This document shows positions 8,890-17,819 of a stretch of 64,000 nucleotides of DNA, one piece after another. Numbering within the stretch: the first letter of the stretch is position 1; every line of letters starts with the position of its first letter. Below the pieces are notes generated by a model. It saw only the letters and a program-made list of their open reading frames with translations, did not search any database and had not been told where the DNA came from. The stretch is from assembly GCF_900258035.1 (NCBI RefSeq), contig NZ_OGTP01000003.1, forward strand, positions 310,001 to 374,000. The letters are read 5' to 3'. The translations under genes were made by a program, and so were the position numbers. The DNA comes from Caballeronia novacaledonica (GTDB lineage Bacteria > Pseudomonadota > Gammaproteobacteria > Burkholderiales > Burkholderiaceae).

Positions 8890-9825
8890 TCAATCGCGCT
8901 TCTTTGCGCGCGGGTGCGCCGCATCGTAGACGCGGGCGAGATGCTGAAAATCGAGCGACGTATAAACCTGCGTCGCCGTGATGCTCGCGTGGCCCAGCAG
9001 TTCCTGCACCGCGCGCAGATCGCCGCTCGATTGCAGGACATGCGTGGCGAAAGAATGCCGCAGCACGTGCGGATGGACGTTCGACGGAATGCCCGCCAGC
9101 AGCGCGAGCCGCTTCACGCGCTCGCGCACCACGCCGGGCGACATGCGATTGCCGCGCACCGAGAGAAAGAGCGCGTGCGGATCGAGCTTGACGAACTCGC
9201 CGCGCACGGCGATCCAGGCGTGCAATGCTTCGATCGCCTTGCTGCCGACCGGCACTTTGCGCATGCGCTTTCCTTTGCCCAGAACCGTGACTTCCGCGCT
9301 CTCCAGATCGATCCAGCCTTCCGACGTATGTTCTTTCGTATCGACGTGGCGCACGTCCAGCCCGACGAGTTCCGCGAGCCGCAGGCCCGACGAATAGAAC
9401 AGTTCGAGGATCGCGTGATCGCGCTGCGCTTCGGTCGTGCCGGCTTGCGGCGTGTCCATGAGCCTCATGGCGTCATCGACGGAAAGCGCTTTCGGCAGCG
9501 TTTTTTCGCGCTTCGGCGCGCGCACCGTCGCGACGGGATTCGCGGGCATTTCGACACGCTCGGCGAGCCATCGATAAAACGCGCGCCACGCCGACAGCCG
9601 ATGCGCGATCGAACGCGACGACAGCCCGCCCGCATGCGCCCGCACGACCGCGCCGCGAATGTCGCTCGCGATCAGGGTTTCCAGCGGACGGCCCTTGGCG
9701 AGCGCGCGCAGTTCGCTCAACTCGTGCGTATAGCCGCGCAGCGTGTGCTCCGAGAGATGCCGCTGATGCTCCAGCATCGCGAGATACTCCGCGATCACGC
9801 TGTCTTCGGGCGGGGCGGCGTCCAT
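8890..9825 (-). CDS. xerC: Site-specific tyrosine recombinase XerC
   Basis: Partner of XerD in resolving chromosome dimers at dif. The 311-residue protein has the N-terminal SAM-like fold and all catalytic residues: R in SGLRLAEL, K in GKGKRMRK, H and R in HVLRHSFATH, H in LGHAS, and Y in TQVYTSLD. ATG at 9825 (MDAAPPEDS) almost touches the stop of the DUF484 gene, giving tight coupling. The DUF484-xerC pairing is widespread in proteobacteria. Confidence 0.95.
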   Translation of the reverse strand: MDAAPPEDSVIAEYLAMLEHQRHLSEHTLRGYTHELSELRALAKGRPLETLIASDIRGAVVRAHAGGLSSRSIAHRLSAWRAFYRWLAERVEMPANPVATVRAPKREKTLPKALSVDDAMRLMDTPQAGTTEAQRDHAILELFYSSGLRLAELVGLDVRHVDTKEHTSEGWIDLESAEVTVLGKGKRMRKVPVGSKAIEALHAWIAVRGEFVKLDPHALFLSVRGNRMSPGVVRERVKRLALLAGIPSNVHPHVLRHSFATHVLQSSGDLRAVQELLGHASITATQVYTSLDFQHLARVYDAAHPRAKKRD

Positions 9826-9827
9826 GT

Positions 9828-10547
9828 TCAGTGCGGCAGCAAGCGCGAGAGCGCGGCGCTCGCCAACGCGCCGATCTGCGTGAGGAAATCTGTGGCCATG
9901 CCGTCGTGGAAGCGGCGCGGATCGGGCGAGCCCATCACGAGCAGGCCGAAGCTCGGTGCGTCCGGACCGGCTTGCGGATCGCGCAGTGCGATCAGCGAGA
10001 CGGATTCGATCTTGCGGTCGGTGTCGGGCGGGCCGTCGCTGGGCGGAACTGTCGCCGAGGCCGAGTTCACCGCGCCGAGCCACTGCGCCGCCGCGAAGCC
10101 CGTGTTCGCGCCGCAGTACGGCGTGGCGAGTCCGCTCGTGAAGATGCGCACTTCCTCGCCGACCTGACGCGCGAAATCCGCCTGCCGATACGCTTCGTCG
10201 ATATCCCACACGCGCAGCGCGGCGTGCGGCACGTCGAAGACTTCGCACAGGCCTTTGCTGATCGTCGCGGGCAACGCATACGGGTCTCGCTGCGAAATCA
10301 CGCGCGCGGTCCAGCGGTTGAACTTGGTCGAGATGCTGTCGTTTTCGTGACCGTAGCGCAGCAGTTCGGCGAGACGGCGTTCGAGCTGCTTGTTCTTGTC
10401 GCGCAGCATTTCCATCTGGCGTTCTTGCAGCGACACGGCGGCCTTGCCGTGCGGATTCGAAAGCCGGATGGTGCCGAGCAGTTCCGCGTGCTCGGCGAAA
10501 AAATCGGGGTTGTCGAGCAGATAGTCGGCGACTTCGCGTGGATTCAT
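9828..10547 (-). CDS. DUF484 family protein (GAF-like)
   Basis: The 239-residue protein starts MNPREVADYLLDNPDFFAEH, the N-terminal signature of DUF484, and continues with a helix rich in charged residues (ERQMEMLRDKNKQLERRLAEL, likely a short coiled coil). A GAF-like domain follows at about 90-235. Its function is unknown in the family. It sits between dapF and xerC, as in many proteobacteria, which suggests a link to recombination or cell-cycle work but does not prove it. The gap to dapF is 15 bases. Confidence 0.9.
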   Translation of the reverse strand: MNPREVADYLLDNPDFFAEHAELLGTIRLSNPHGKAAVSLQERQMEMLRDKNKQLERRLAELLRYGHENDSISTKFNRWTARVISQRDPYALPATISKGLCEVFDVPHAALRVWDIDEAYRQADFARQVGEEVRIFTSGLATPYCGANTGFAAAQWLGAVNSASATVPPSDGPPDTDRKIESVSLIALRDPQAGPDAPSFGLLVMGSPDPRRFHDGMATDFLTQIGALASAALSRLLPH

Positions 10548-10562
10548 GGTGACGTGTGTGCG

Positions 10563-11435
10563 TTAGACGATGCGATCGAGCTCGATCTCACCCTCGAAAA
10601 CGGTCGCGGCGGGGCCCGCCATGAAGAGCGCGGCGGATCCGTCGCGCGCGCCGTCCCAGTTGATCGTGAGCGTGCCGCCATGCGTTTCGACGCGCACGGG
10701 CGTATCGAGCACGCCGCGCCGGATGCCGGCGGCGACCGCCGCGCACGCGCCCGTGCCGCACGCGAGCGTTTCGCCCGCGCCGCGCTCGTAGACGCGCAGT
10801 TTCACCGAATGACGATCGACGATCTGCATGAAGCCCGCGTTGACGCGCTTCGGAAAGCGCGCGTGGCGCTCGATGAGCGGACCTTCGCTCAGGACCGGAT
10901 ACGCCTCGACGTCGTCGACGATCTGCACCGCGTGCGGATTGCCCATCGACACGACGGAGATCAGGCGCGTTTCGCCATTCACGTCGAGCGGCCAGAGCGT
11001 GTCGTTGCCTTGCCTGCGGCCTTCGAGCCCTTGCGCGTCGAACGGAACGCGCGGCGGATCGAATACCGGCGTGCTCATGTCGACGACGACTTCGCCGTTC
11101 TCCTGCATCGTCAACGTGATAATGCCGTTCTGCACCTGCACGCGCACGGTGGACGCGCCGGTCAGCCGGCGATCGCGCACGAACTTCACGAAGCAGCGCG
11201 CGCCGTTGCCGCAATGCTCGACCTCGCCGCCATCGCAATTGAAGATGCGGTACTTGAAGTCGACGCCATCGATGGTCGGCTTTTCCACCAGCAGCAACTG
11301 ATCCGCGCCCACGCCGAAATGGCGGTTCGCGAGCGCGCGCACCTGGGCCGCGGTCAGATCGAGCGCCTGCGTGTAGCCGTCGAGCACGACGAAGTCGTTA
11401 CCCGCGCCTTGCATCTTGGTGAATTTGAGTTTCAT
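10563..11435 (-). CDS. dapF: Diaminopimelate epimerase
   Basis: Converts LL- to meso-diaminopimelate for lysine and peptidoglycan synthesis. The 290-residue protein starts [20 protein letters not shown], a family hallmark, and has both catalytic cysteines: one in EHCGNGARC, the other in [13 protein letters not shown] at 11435 was chosen because the longer frame upstream overlaps lpxL. It is part of a run of minus-strand genes lpxL-dapF-DUF484-xerC-rlmI with short gaps. Confidence 0.97.
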   Translation of the reverse strand: MKLKFTKMQGAGNDFVVLDGYTQALDLTAAQVRALANRHFGVGADQLLLVEKPTIDGVDFKYRIFNCDGGEVEHCGNGARCFVKFVRDRRLTGASTVRVQVQNGIITLTMQENGEVVVDMSTPVFDPPRVPFDAQGLEGRRQGNDTLWPLDVNGETRLISVVSMGNPHAVQIVDDVEAYPVLSEGPLIERHARFPKRVNAGFMQIVDRHSVKLRVYERGAGETLACGTGACAAVAAGIRRGVLDTPVRVETHGGTLTINWDGARDGSAALFMAGPAATVFEGEIELDRIV

Positions 11436-11485
11436 GGCGCTATTGTATGTGACCCGCAAGTGCGGCGTTTCGCGCCGCGCACGCT

Positions 11486-12370
11486 TCAGTAAAAGCCCGG
11501 CTCGCCCGGCGGCCGCGTCTTGAAGCGCTTGTGCACCCAGTAATACTGCTCGGGCATGTGCGGAATCTGCTCTTCGAGGAACGCGTTCATGCGGCGCGCG
11601 TCGGCTTCGTCGTCGCCGGTCGGGTAGTTGTCCCACGGCGCGAAGATCTTCAGCCGATAACCCTTGTAATTCGGCAGCACCTCGCCGATGAACGGCACGA
11701 CCTGCGCCTTGCCCGTCTTGGCCAGCCGGCCGACGGCCGTCAGCGTGCACGTCGGGATGCCGAAGAACGGCACGAACGTGGAGTTGCGCATGCCGTAGTC
11801 CATGTCCGCGCCGAGCATCACCGGCTTGCGGTCGCGCAGCCAGCGCAGCACGATGCGCGCGCTGTCGGCGCGGCTCGCCATGTCGGCGCCGAAGCGGGCG
11901 CGCTGGGTCTTCGCGAGTTCCTCGACTTGCGGATTCGAAAAAGGCTGATACAGCGATCCGCACTGACGATGCAGCGAATAATTCAGGAAGATCGACCCCG
12001 CCTCGATGCCGACGAAATGCAGGCCGAGAAAGAGCGTGGGCGGCAGATCGGGATCGGTGAGATCGACGGCGCTGTCGAGCTGAATCAGCTTCTCCAGCTT
12101 TTTCGCCGAGCCGAACCATTGCACGCTGCGCTCGACATAACTGCGGATCGCGTGCCGGAAATGCTTCTGCGCGATGTCCTCGCGCTTTTCATCGGACCAC
12201 TCGGGAAAGCACAGCTTCAGATTCGTGTGCACGATGCGCTTGCGCCGGCTCGGAATCTGATAGAGCAGCCAGCCGAGGCCGTCGCCGAAACGCGCGGTGA
12301 CGCCGTACGGAATGAGCGCCAGGAATTTGAGAAAGCCGATGGCGAGCGCCACGCCGATGCGCCCTAGCAT
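11486..12370 (-). CDS. lpxL: Lipid A biosynthesis lauroyl acyltransferase (LpxL/HtrB family)
   Basis: Inner-membrane acyltransferase that adds a secondary acyl chain to lipid A. The 294-residue protein has an N-terminal hydrophobic segment ([21 protein letters not shown]), then the catalytic HX4E motif HFVGIE and the downstream motif [12 protein letters not shown] at 12370 gives the family's usual length. It is divergent from metK and shares the 12371-12470 promoter region with it. Which lipid A position it acylates cannot be told from sequence alone. Confidence 0.9.
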   Translation of the reverse strand: MLGRIGVALAIGFLKFLALIPYGVTARFGDGLGWLLYQIPSRRKRIVHTNLKLCFPEWSDEKREDIAQKHFRHAIRSYVERSVQWFGSAKKLEKLIQLDSAVDLTDPDLPPTLFLGLHFVGIEAGSIFLNYSLHRQCGSLYQPFSNPQVEELAKTQRARFGADMASRADSARIVLRWLRDRKPVMLGADMDYGMRNSTFVPFFGIPTCTLTAVGRLAKTGKAQVVPFIGEVLPNYKGYRLKIFAPWDNYPTGDDEADARRMNAFLEEQIPHMPEQYYWVHKRFKTRPPGEPGFY

Positions 12371-12470
12371 GAGCGGCTCCAGCGAGCGGACGGGCCGCGG
12401 CGGCGTGCGGATGATTGATGCGTGGCAGATAGCGACAAGCGTTCGGCTCTGTGAAAACAAGGGAAACCGG

Positions 12471-12645
12471 TATAATAGAACCTTCGCCGAGTTAATGGAC
12501 AACTTGCGGGGCGAAGCGGGCGGGAGTCTTCTTGGGTTAATGGAAGACGCCGGCCTGGAAGGACATCCGCTAAAGCGTCGCCGCTTCAGACTCCAAACGA
12601 AGACGGCTACGTGAATATCAACCGTACTCAAATGGAGTCTGAAGC
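12471..12645 (+). promoter_or_regulatory. metK leader: -10 box and structured 5' UTR that can sequester the SD site
   Basis: TATAAT at 12471-12476 would start a leader of about 165 nt. CTTCAGACTCC (12584-12594) pairs perfectly over 11 bp with GGAGTCTGAAG (12634-12644), burying the metK SD site GGAG (12634-12637). A competing partner, GGAGTCT (12523-12529), matches the same AGACTCC (12588-12594). That partner is itself held by GTCTTC/GAAGAC (12526-12531 and 12543-12548). A first hairpin CTTCGCC/GGCGAAG lies at 12482-12488 and 12510-12516. These exclusive pairings look like a translational switch. I recognise no known riboswitch family. Confidence 0.6.
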
Positions 12646-13833
12646 GTGTCGAACGACTATCTCTTTACTTCCGAATCCGTTTCCGAAGGCCACCCGGACA
12701 AGGTCGCCGATCAAATCTCCGACGCCATCCTCGACGCTATTTTGTCGCAGGACAAATACTCGCGCGTCGCGGCGGAAACGCTCTGCAACACCGGTCTCGT
12801 CGTCCTCGCGGGCGAAATCACGACCTCCGCCAACGTCGATTACATCCAGGTCGCGCGCGACACCATCAAGCGCATCGGGTATGACAATACCGACTTCGGC
12901 ATCGACTATCGCGGCTGCGCGGTGCTCGTCGCGTATGACAAGCAATCGCCGGATATCGCGCAAGGCGTGAACAAGGCGCACGACGACAACCTCGATCAAG
13001 GCGCGGGCGACCAGGGCCTGATGTTCGGCTACGCGTGCGACGAAACGCCCGAACTCATGCCGCTGCCGATCCATCTCTCGCACCGCCTCGTCGAGCGTCA
13101 GGCCGACCTGCGCCGTGACGGCCGTCTGCCGTGGCTGCGTCCGGACGCGAAGTCGCAAGTGACCGTGCGCTACGTCGACGGCAAGGCGCATTCCATCGAC
13201 ACCGTCGTGCTCTCCACGCAGCACTCGCCGGACATCGACCTGTCGCAACTGCGCGAAGCGGTCATCGAGGAAGTCATCAAGCCGACGCTGCCGAAGGAAC
13301 TCATCAAGGGCGACATCAAGTTCCTGGTGAACCCGACGGGCCGTTTCGTCATCGGCGGTCCGCAAGGCGACTGCGGTCTGACGGGCCGCAAGATCATCGT
13401 CGATACGTACGGCGGCGCGGCTCCGCACGGCGGCGGCGCGTTCTCGGGCAAGGATCCGTCGAAGGTCGACCGCTCGGCGGCTTACGCGGGTCGTTATGTC
13501 GCGAAGAACATCGTCGCGGCGGGACTCGCATCGCGCGCGCTGATTCAGGTGTCGTACGCAATCGGCGTCGCGCGTCCGACTTCGGTGATGGTGAACACGT
13601 TCGGCACGGGCCGCGTGTCGGATGCCGAAATCACGAAGCTCGTTCAGGAGCACTTCGATCTGCGTCCGAAGGGCATCATCCAGATGCTCGACCTGCTGCG
13701 CCCGATCTACGAAAAGACGGCGGCATACGGCCACTTCGGCCGCGAAGAGCCGGAATTCACGTGGGAAGCCGCGGACAAGGCGCTCATCCTCGCGGAAGCA
13801 GCCGGTACGGAACCGGTCGCGAGCGTGGCGTAA
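12646..13833 (+). CDS. metK: S-adenosylmethionine synthetase
   Basis: Makes SAM from methionine and ATP. The 395-residue protein ([18 protein letters not shown]) has the methionine/ATP motif GHPDK at 15-19, [12 protein letters not shown], and the phosphate loop [18 protein letters not shown]. The start is GTG at 12646, eight bases after the SD site GGAG (12634-12637). That SD lies inside an 11-bp leader stem, so control is probably at translation. A strong terminator follows at 13860-13891. Confidence 0.97.
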   Translation: MSNDYLFTSESVSEGHPDKVADQISDAILDAILSQDKYSRVAAETLCNTGLVVLAGEITTSANVDYIQVARDTIKRIGYDNTDFGIDYRGCAVLVAYDKQSPDIAQGVNKAHDDNLDQGAGDQGLMFGYACDETPELMPLPIHLSHRLVERQADLRRDGRLPWLRPDAKSQVTVRYVDGKAHSIDTVVLSTQHSPDIDLSQLREAVIEEVIKPTLPKELIKGDIKFLVNPTGRFVIGGPQGDCGLTGRKIIVDTYGGAAPHGGGAFSGKDPSKVDRSAAYAGRYVAKNIVAAGLASRALIQVSYAIGVARPTSVMVNTFGTGRVSDAEITKLVQEHFDLRPKGIIQMLDLLRPIYEKTAAYGHFGREEPEFTWEAADKALILAEAAGTEPVASVA

Positions 13834-13859
13834 CGCCATTCGCCGAACAGGCGGAACGA

Positions 13860-13891
13860 ACCGGCGGGCATTGCGCCCGCCGGTTTTTTTT
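13860..13891 (+). terminator. Rho-independent terminator of metK
   Basis: Perfect 10-bp stem ACCGGCGGGC/GCCCGCCGGT with a 4-base loop, followed by eight T residues. Confidence 0.9.
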
Positions 13892-13954
13892 CGTGCGCGC
13901 GGCGCGATTTTTGCGACATCATCGGACGATACAACCGCCGCCGCCGAAACCGCC

Positions 13955-15067
13955 ATGCCGTACGACACGCTTCTTTCGCCCGTCACCCTCGGCACGCTCG
14001 AACTGCCGAATCGCGTCGTGATGGCGCCGCTCACGCGCAACCGCGCATCGCAGCCGGGCGACGTGCCCTCCGAAATGAACGCGCACTATTACGCGCAGCG
14101 CGCGAGCGCGGGACTCATCGTCACCGAGGCGACGCAGGTTTCGCGGCAAGGTCAGGGCTATTTCGCGACGCCGGGCATCTATTCGGATGCGCAGGAAGCC
14201 GGATGGAAGGCCGTCGCCGGAGCGGTTCACGCGCGGCATGGACGCATTGCGTCGCAACTCTGGCACGTGGGGCGCGTGTCGCATCGATCGCTCCAGGAAG
14301 GCGGCGCGCCGCCCGTCGCGCCGTCCGCGGTCCGCGCGCGCAATACCCAGGTGTTCGTGAAAAACGACGACGGCTCATACGCCATGACCGACGCCGACGA
14401 TCCCCGCGCGCTCGAAACCGACGAGTTGCCGGGCATCGTGCTGCAATTCGTCGACGCCGCGCATCGCGCGAAGCGTGCCGGTTTCGACATGATCGAAGTG
14501 CACGCGGCCAATGGTTATCTGCTGCATCAGTTCATGGCGACGGGCACCAACCATCGCACGGACGACTATGGCGGCGGAATCGAAAATCGCGTGCGGCTGG
14601 TCGTCGACGTGCTGGAAGCGGTGGCTAGCGTGATGGGCTCGAATCGCGTGGGCATGCGCATTTCGCCGAACTTTGCGGGATTCGATCTGCACGACGACGA
14701 AGGCGAGGCTTCATCGCTGTATCTGGCGCAGGAGGCGAAGCGCATCGGCATCGCGTATCTGCATCTTGCGGAGGGCGACTGGGCCGGCGGCGCGCCGCTT
14801 TCGGAAGATTATCGGCGGGCGCTGCGCGACGCTTACGACGGCGCGATCATCGTCTGCGGCGAGTACACGGCGGAGGAAGCGAATGCGCGCATCGAGCGAG
14901 GCGAAGCCGATGCCGTGGCGTTCGGCCGCGCGTATATCGCCAACCCGGATCTGGTCGAGCGCTTTCGCAGAGGCGCGCCGCTCAACACGCCCGACGAGGC
15001 GACGTTCTACGGCGGCGGAGAAAAAGGCTACACCGACTACCCGTCACTCGACGCCGCAGCCGATTGA
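13955..15067 (+). CDS. Old yellow enzyme family alkene reductase (NemA-like)
   Basis: FMN-dependent reductase of activated C=C bonds such as N-ethylmaleimide. The 370-residue TIM barrel starts MPYDTLLSPVTLGTLELPNR and shows MAPLTRNRA, LWHVGRVSH, EVHAANGYLLHQF (the substrate-binding H/N pair), the FMN phosphate site VAFGRAYIANPDL, and the conserved tail YTDYP. ATG at 13955 was chosen; the longer frame runs back through metK. The physiological substrate is unknown; such enzymes often serve electrophile detoxification. Confidence 0.92.
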   Translation: MPYDTLLSPVTLGTLELPNRVVMAPLTRNRASQPGDVPSEMNAHYYAQRASAGLIVTEATQVSRQGQGYFATPGIYSDAQEAGWKAVAGAVHARHGRIASQLWHVGRVSHRSLQEGGAPPVAPSAVRARNTQVFVKNDDGSYAMTDADDPRALETDELPGIVLQFVDAAHRAKRAGFDMIEVHAANGYLLHQFMATGTNHRTDDYGGGIENRVRLVVDVLEAVASVMGSNRVGMRISPNFAGFDLHDDEGEASSLYLAQEAKRIGIAYLHLAEGDWAGGAPLSEDYRRALRDAYDGAIIVCGEYTAEEANARIERGEADAVAFGRAYIANPDLVERFRRGAPLNTPDEATFYGGGEKGYTDYPSLDAAAD

Positions 15068-15072
15068 ACCGC

Positions 15073-15423
15073 TCAGCGCGCGGCGAACGCGTACCAGCCC
15101 GCGCTGCTCGCCGAAACGCGACGCGGACGGCGGCTCGTCATTGCGGCGGCTTTCGGTTTGGGCGCCGGCGCGCGCAATTGCACCGGACGGCGCAGCAGCG
15201 CGCGCAACGACACGCGGCGCGAAGCCGTGCGCACGCGCAAATTGAAGAAGAAACCGCGGAACCAGGACCGGATGCCATCGACCGGATGCACGTTTTTCAA
15301 TTGCTCGGCGATCGCCTGCGTGCGGGCGGAATGATGACGCAGCGCGCGGATCACGCCGCGGCGGGCAGGACGCGCCGCTCGCGAAGCGACGCGAGTCAGG
15401 CCAATAGCGATTCGGTGGTTCAT
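15073..15423 (-). CDS. Hypothetical arginine-rich small protein
   Basis: A 116-residue frame from ATG at 15423 (MNHRIAIGLTRVASRAARP). Codon third positions are G/C-rich as in neighbouring genes, and the segment IRSWFRGFFFNLRVRT reads like a membrane-surface or amphipathic stretch. No domain is recognised and no clear SD site precedes the start. It is convergent with the OYE gene, only five bases from its stop codon. It could be spurious. Confidence 0.4.
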   Translation of the reverse strand: MNHRIAIGLTRVASRAARPARRGVIRALRHHSARTQAIAEQLKNVHPVDGIRSWFRGFFFNLRVRTASRRVSLRALLRRPVQLRAPAPKPKAAAMTSRRPRRVSASSAGWYAFAAR

Positions 15424-15737
15424 GTCGGCGGGAGGTCGATTGCGTTGGAAGCAGACTCGACGATAGTCGTCTCAAAAATAGCGTTCAAGGATTCGATTCA
15501 ACAGCGTTTGCTTAGTTGCACCGAAATGACGCGCTCAATGTACAAGACCTTTATTACCCGGGTAAGTACGCGTTTTCCCTGCCGCTTTATGAAGCGTTCG
15601 CTGATAAATATCCGCCGGCGTCTTGCCGCGCGGGCCTTTCCGCGCTGCCGGATTTACAATCGCCGTATTCGCCCCAATTCCGGATATAGCGTCGACGGCA
15701 TGAATAAAATCGAAAGCCGTTGGAGGCAAGAACTGAA

Positions 15738-16514
15738 ATGTCAGATCAAAACGTGTTGAAATCGAAAAAAGAACAGGTGCGTGAACTGCGCGAAAACGGC
15801 TACGTGATCGTGAAAGGGCTCGTCACGAAAGAACGTTGCGACGCCATGCGCGAAGTGGCGCGCCTGCAGCTCGCCGAGGCGGCCGCGCCGGTGGAGTTCG
15901 AGGCCGATCTGAAGTATCCCGGCGCGCCCGATTCGAAAAATGCGCCCGGCGGCCACACGGTGCGCCGTCTTCTGGACGCCTACGTGCGGCATCCGCTCTT
16001 CGCGGAATTCGCGACCTCGCCCGAGGTGCGCGGCTGGATGGAACTGTACTTCGGCGAGACGCCGTATCTGTCGCGCGCGCATCACAACTGCATGATGACG
16101 AAGCATCCGGCGTACGGCAGCCTGACCGGCTGGCATCGCGACGTGCGTTATTGGGCGTTCGAGCGCGACGATCTGGTGTCCGCATGGCTCGCACTCGGCG
16201 ACGAAACCGTGGACAACGGCGCGCTGTGGTTCGTGCCGACGTCGCACAAGCTGCCGTTCACGTCCGATCGCTTCGACGAAGCCAAATTCTTCCGCTCCGA
16301 TCTGCCCGAAAACGCCGCGTTGATCCGCGCGGCGGTGTCGCCCGAACTGGAACCGGGCGATGTCGTGTTCTTCCACTGCAACACGCTGCACTCGGCGGGA
16401 AAGAACCTCACCGATCAGGTGAAGTTCTCGCTCGTGTTCACGTATCGCGGCGCGAGCAACGTGGCGTTGCCCGGCACGCGCTCGGCGTCGAAGCCGGAAG
16501 TGCCGCTGGTCTGA
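15738..16514 (+). CDS. Phytanoyl-CoA dioxygenase (PhyH) family protein
   Basis: Predicted Fe(II)/2-oxoglutarate-dependent oxygenase with a jelly-roll fold. From ATG at 15738 (MSDQNVLKSKKEQ, after GGAGG at 15722) it is 258 residues. The iron-binding HxD is H133/D135 in GWHRDVRYW; the distal histidine is probably H218 in NTLHSAGKN. A 2-oxoglutarate-binding arginine or lysine may lie in the following KFSLVFTYRG. The family hydroxylates varied small molecules; the substrate cannot be read from the sequence. Confidence 0.85.
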   Translation: MSDQNVLKSKKEQVRELRENGYVIVKGLVTKERCDAMREVARLQLAEAAAPVEFEADLKYPGAPDSKNAPGGHTVRRLLDAYVRHPLFAEFATSPEVRGWMELYFGETPYLSRAHHNCMMTKHPAYGSLTGWHRDVRYWAFERDDLVSAWLALGDETVDNGALWFVPTSHKLPFTSDRFDEAKFFRSDLPENAALIRAAVSPELEPGDVVFFHCNTLHSAGKNLTDQVKFSLVFTYRGASNVALPGTRSASKPEVPLV

Positions 16515-16517
16515 GAA

Positions 16518-16721
16518 TCAGCGTTTCGAAGGGATCGCGAGGCCGATCAGCCCCGCGAGCGTCGCGACGATCCCGCCCGCGATCAGCCAGATGGTCTTGT
16601 TCGTGGGCGAGCCGGTGAAAAAGCGCGCGACGTCGTTGGAGAGCGAATGAAACGACTGGCCGCCGAAATACAGCAGCACGACGCCGCCGACAAGCAGCGC
16701 AACGGAAATCGCTCGGGTCAT
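16518..16721 (-). CDS. DUF3185 family small membrane protein
   Basis: A 67-residue protein with two transmembrane helices (ISVALLVGGVVLLYFGGQSF and TIWLIAGGIVATLAGLIGLA) joined by LSNDVARFFTGSPTNK. The FFTGSP-NKTIWL core matches the DUF3185 family, whose function is unknown. It is convergent with the PhyH gene (three bases between stops) and lies downstream of the MscS gene on the same strand. Confidence 0.8.
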   Translation of the reverse strand: MTRAISVALLVGGVVLLYFGGQSFHSLSNDVARFFTGSPTNKTIWLIAGGIVATLAGLIGLAIPSKR

Positions 16722-16788
16722 ATCCTGTTCTCGTAACGTGAGGGCGCGTCAGGTTAGCGGGTCTCTGCGGGCGCGTCCACTCCGCCGC

Positions 16789-17586
16789 TTACGCGGCTTG
16801 CGCTTCTTCGCGCGTGTACGGCTGGATCTTGCGCAGCAAGTCGGCCATCACGTATTGATGTTCGCCTCGGCTCGTCCACGCGCCGAGGTTGTACTTGACG
16901 CCGGTGTCCGTGTAATCGGTGACCGCGACCCACGGCGCCGACGGCCCGTCCTGCACGATGCGCGAATCTTCGCTCATCAGACTGCGCAACTCGGTGAGCA
17001 CGCGCTCGACCTTCAGCCCATGCTGCGCCTGAAAGTTGATGACCACGCGCCGGCGATCGTTCGTGCTGTAATTCGTGATGGCATTCGCCCAGATCAGGCT
17101 GTTCGGCACGAACATGACGATGCCGTCGGCTTTCGTGAGGCGCGTCGTGAACAGTCCGATTTCATTGACCGTGCCCGCCGTCGTACCGACGCCTTCGATG
17201 TAATCGCCCACGCGAAACGGCCGCAGCAGCAGGAGCATCAGACCGGCCGCGATATTCTGCAGCGTGCCTTGCAACGCGAGGCCGATGGCGAGACCGGCGG
17301 CGCCGAGCACCGTCAGGATGCTGGCCGCGGCGATGCCGAACTTGCCGAGCGCCGCGACGATCGCGACGACGCGAATCGCCCACATCGCCAGACTGGCCAG
17401 CACCGGCGTGAGCGTGGCGTCGACGTTCGTGCGGGCGAGCGTGCGGCGCATCGTGTTCGCGACGGCGTTCGAAATCCACCAGCCGACCGCGAGAATCAGG
17501 ATCGCCAGCAAGATGTCGATGCCGTAAGTCACGGCGATGGCGGTGAAGGAATCGTAGGCGGGGCGCAGTCGGTCGATCGAATCCAT
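16789..17586 (-). CDS. Small-conductance mechanosensitive channel, MscS family
   Basis: Inner-membrane channel that opens under hypo-osmotic stress. The 265-residue protein has three N-terminal transmembrane helices, ending in the pore-lining TM3 rich in Ala and Gly (AASILTVLGAAGLAIGLALQGTL). The MscS beta domain follows (RPFRVGDYIEGVGTTAGTVNEIGLFTT, then VFVPNS-like MFVPNSLIWANAITNYS) and then the alpha-beta domain. The length fits the short MscS class (E. coli MscS is 286). Confidence 0.92.
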   Translation of the reverse strand: MDSIDRLRPAYDSFTAIAVTYGIDILLAILILAVGWWISNAVANTMRRTLARTNVDATLTPVLASLAMWAIRVVAIVAALGKFGIAAASILTVLGAAGLAIGLALQGTLQNIAAGLMLLLLRPFRVGDYIEGVGTTAGTVNEIGLFTTRLTKADGIVMFVPNSLIWANAITNYSTNDRRRVVINFQAQHGLKVERVLTELRSLMSEDSRIVQDGPSAPWVAVTDYTDTGVKYNLGAWTSRGEHQYVMADLLRKIQPYTREEAQAA

Positions 17587-17819
17587 GGGTCAGGTTCCTT
17601 GCAAAAGAATCTGCATTGGTCCGGATTCGCGTTGGATCGTTCCCCTTACTGATCATTCGGCCGATGTCGAATAGCGGGACTTCGACGCGCGCCGTGCGCG
17701 CTCAGCCCCGTTTGGCTTACCATTGACGCCCCCGGCAGGGCGCGCGAGCACGTGTTTCGCGTGCGCGTTTCCTGCCGCTCGCCGTCCGATCAATTAGCAA
17801 TCCGCAGAGGAAATCCGTC

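Noticed and set aside
12477..12645. Known SAH or SAM riboswitch in the metK leader
   Set aside because: I could not match the leader to any consensus I remember, so it is reported as a structured leader without a family name.
15535..15729. 64-residue minus-strand frame before the PhyH gene
   Set aside because: No SD site or recognisable pattern; it lies in the promoter region of the PhyH gene.
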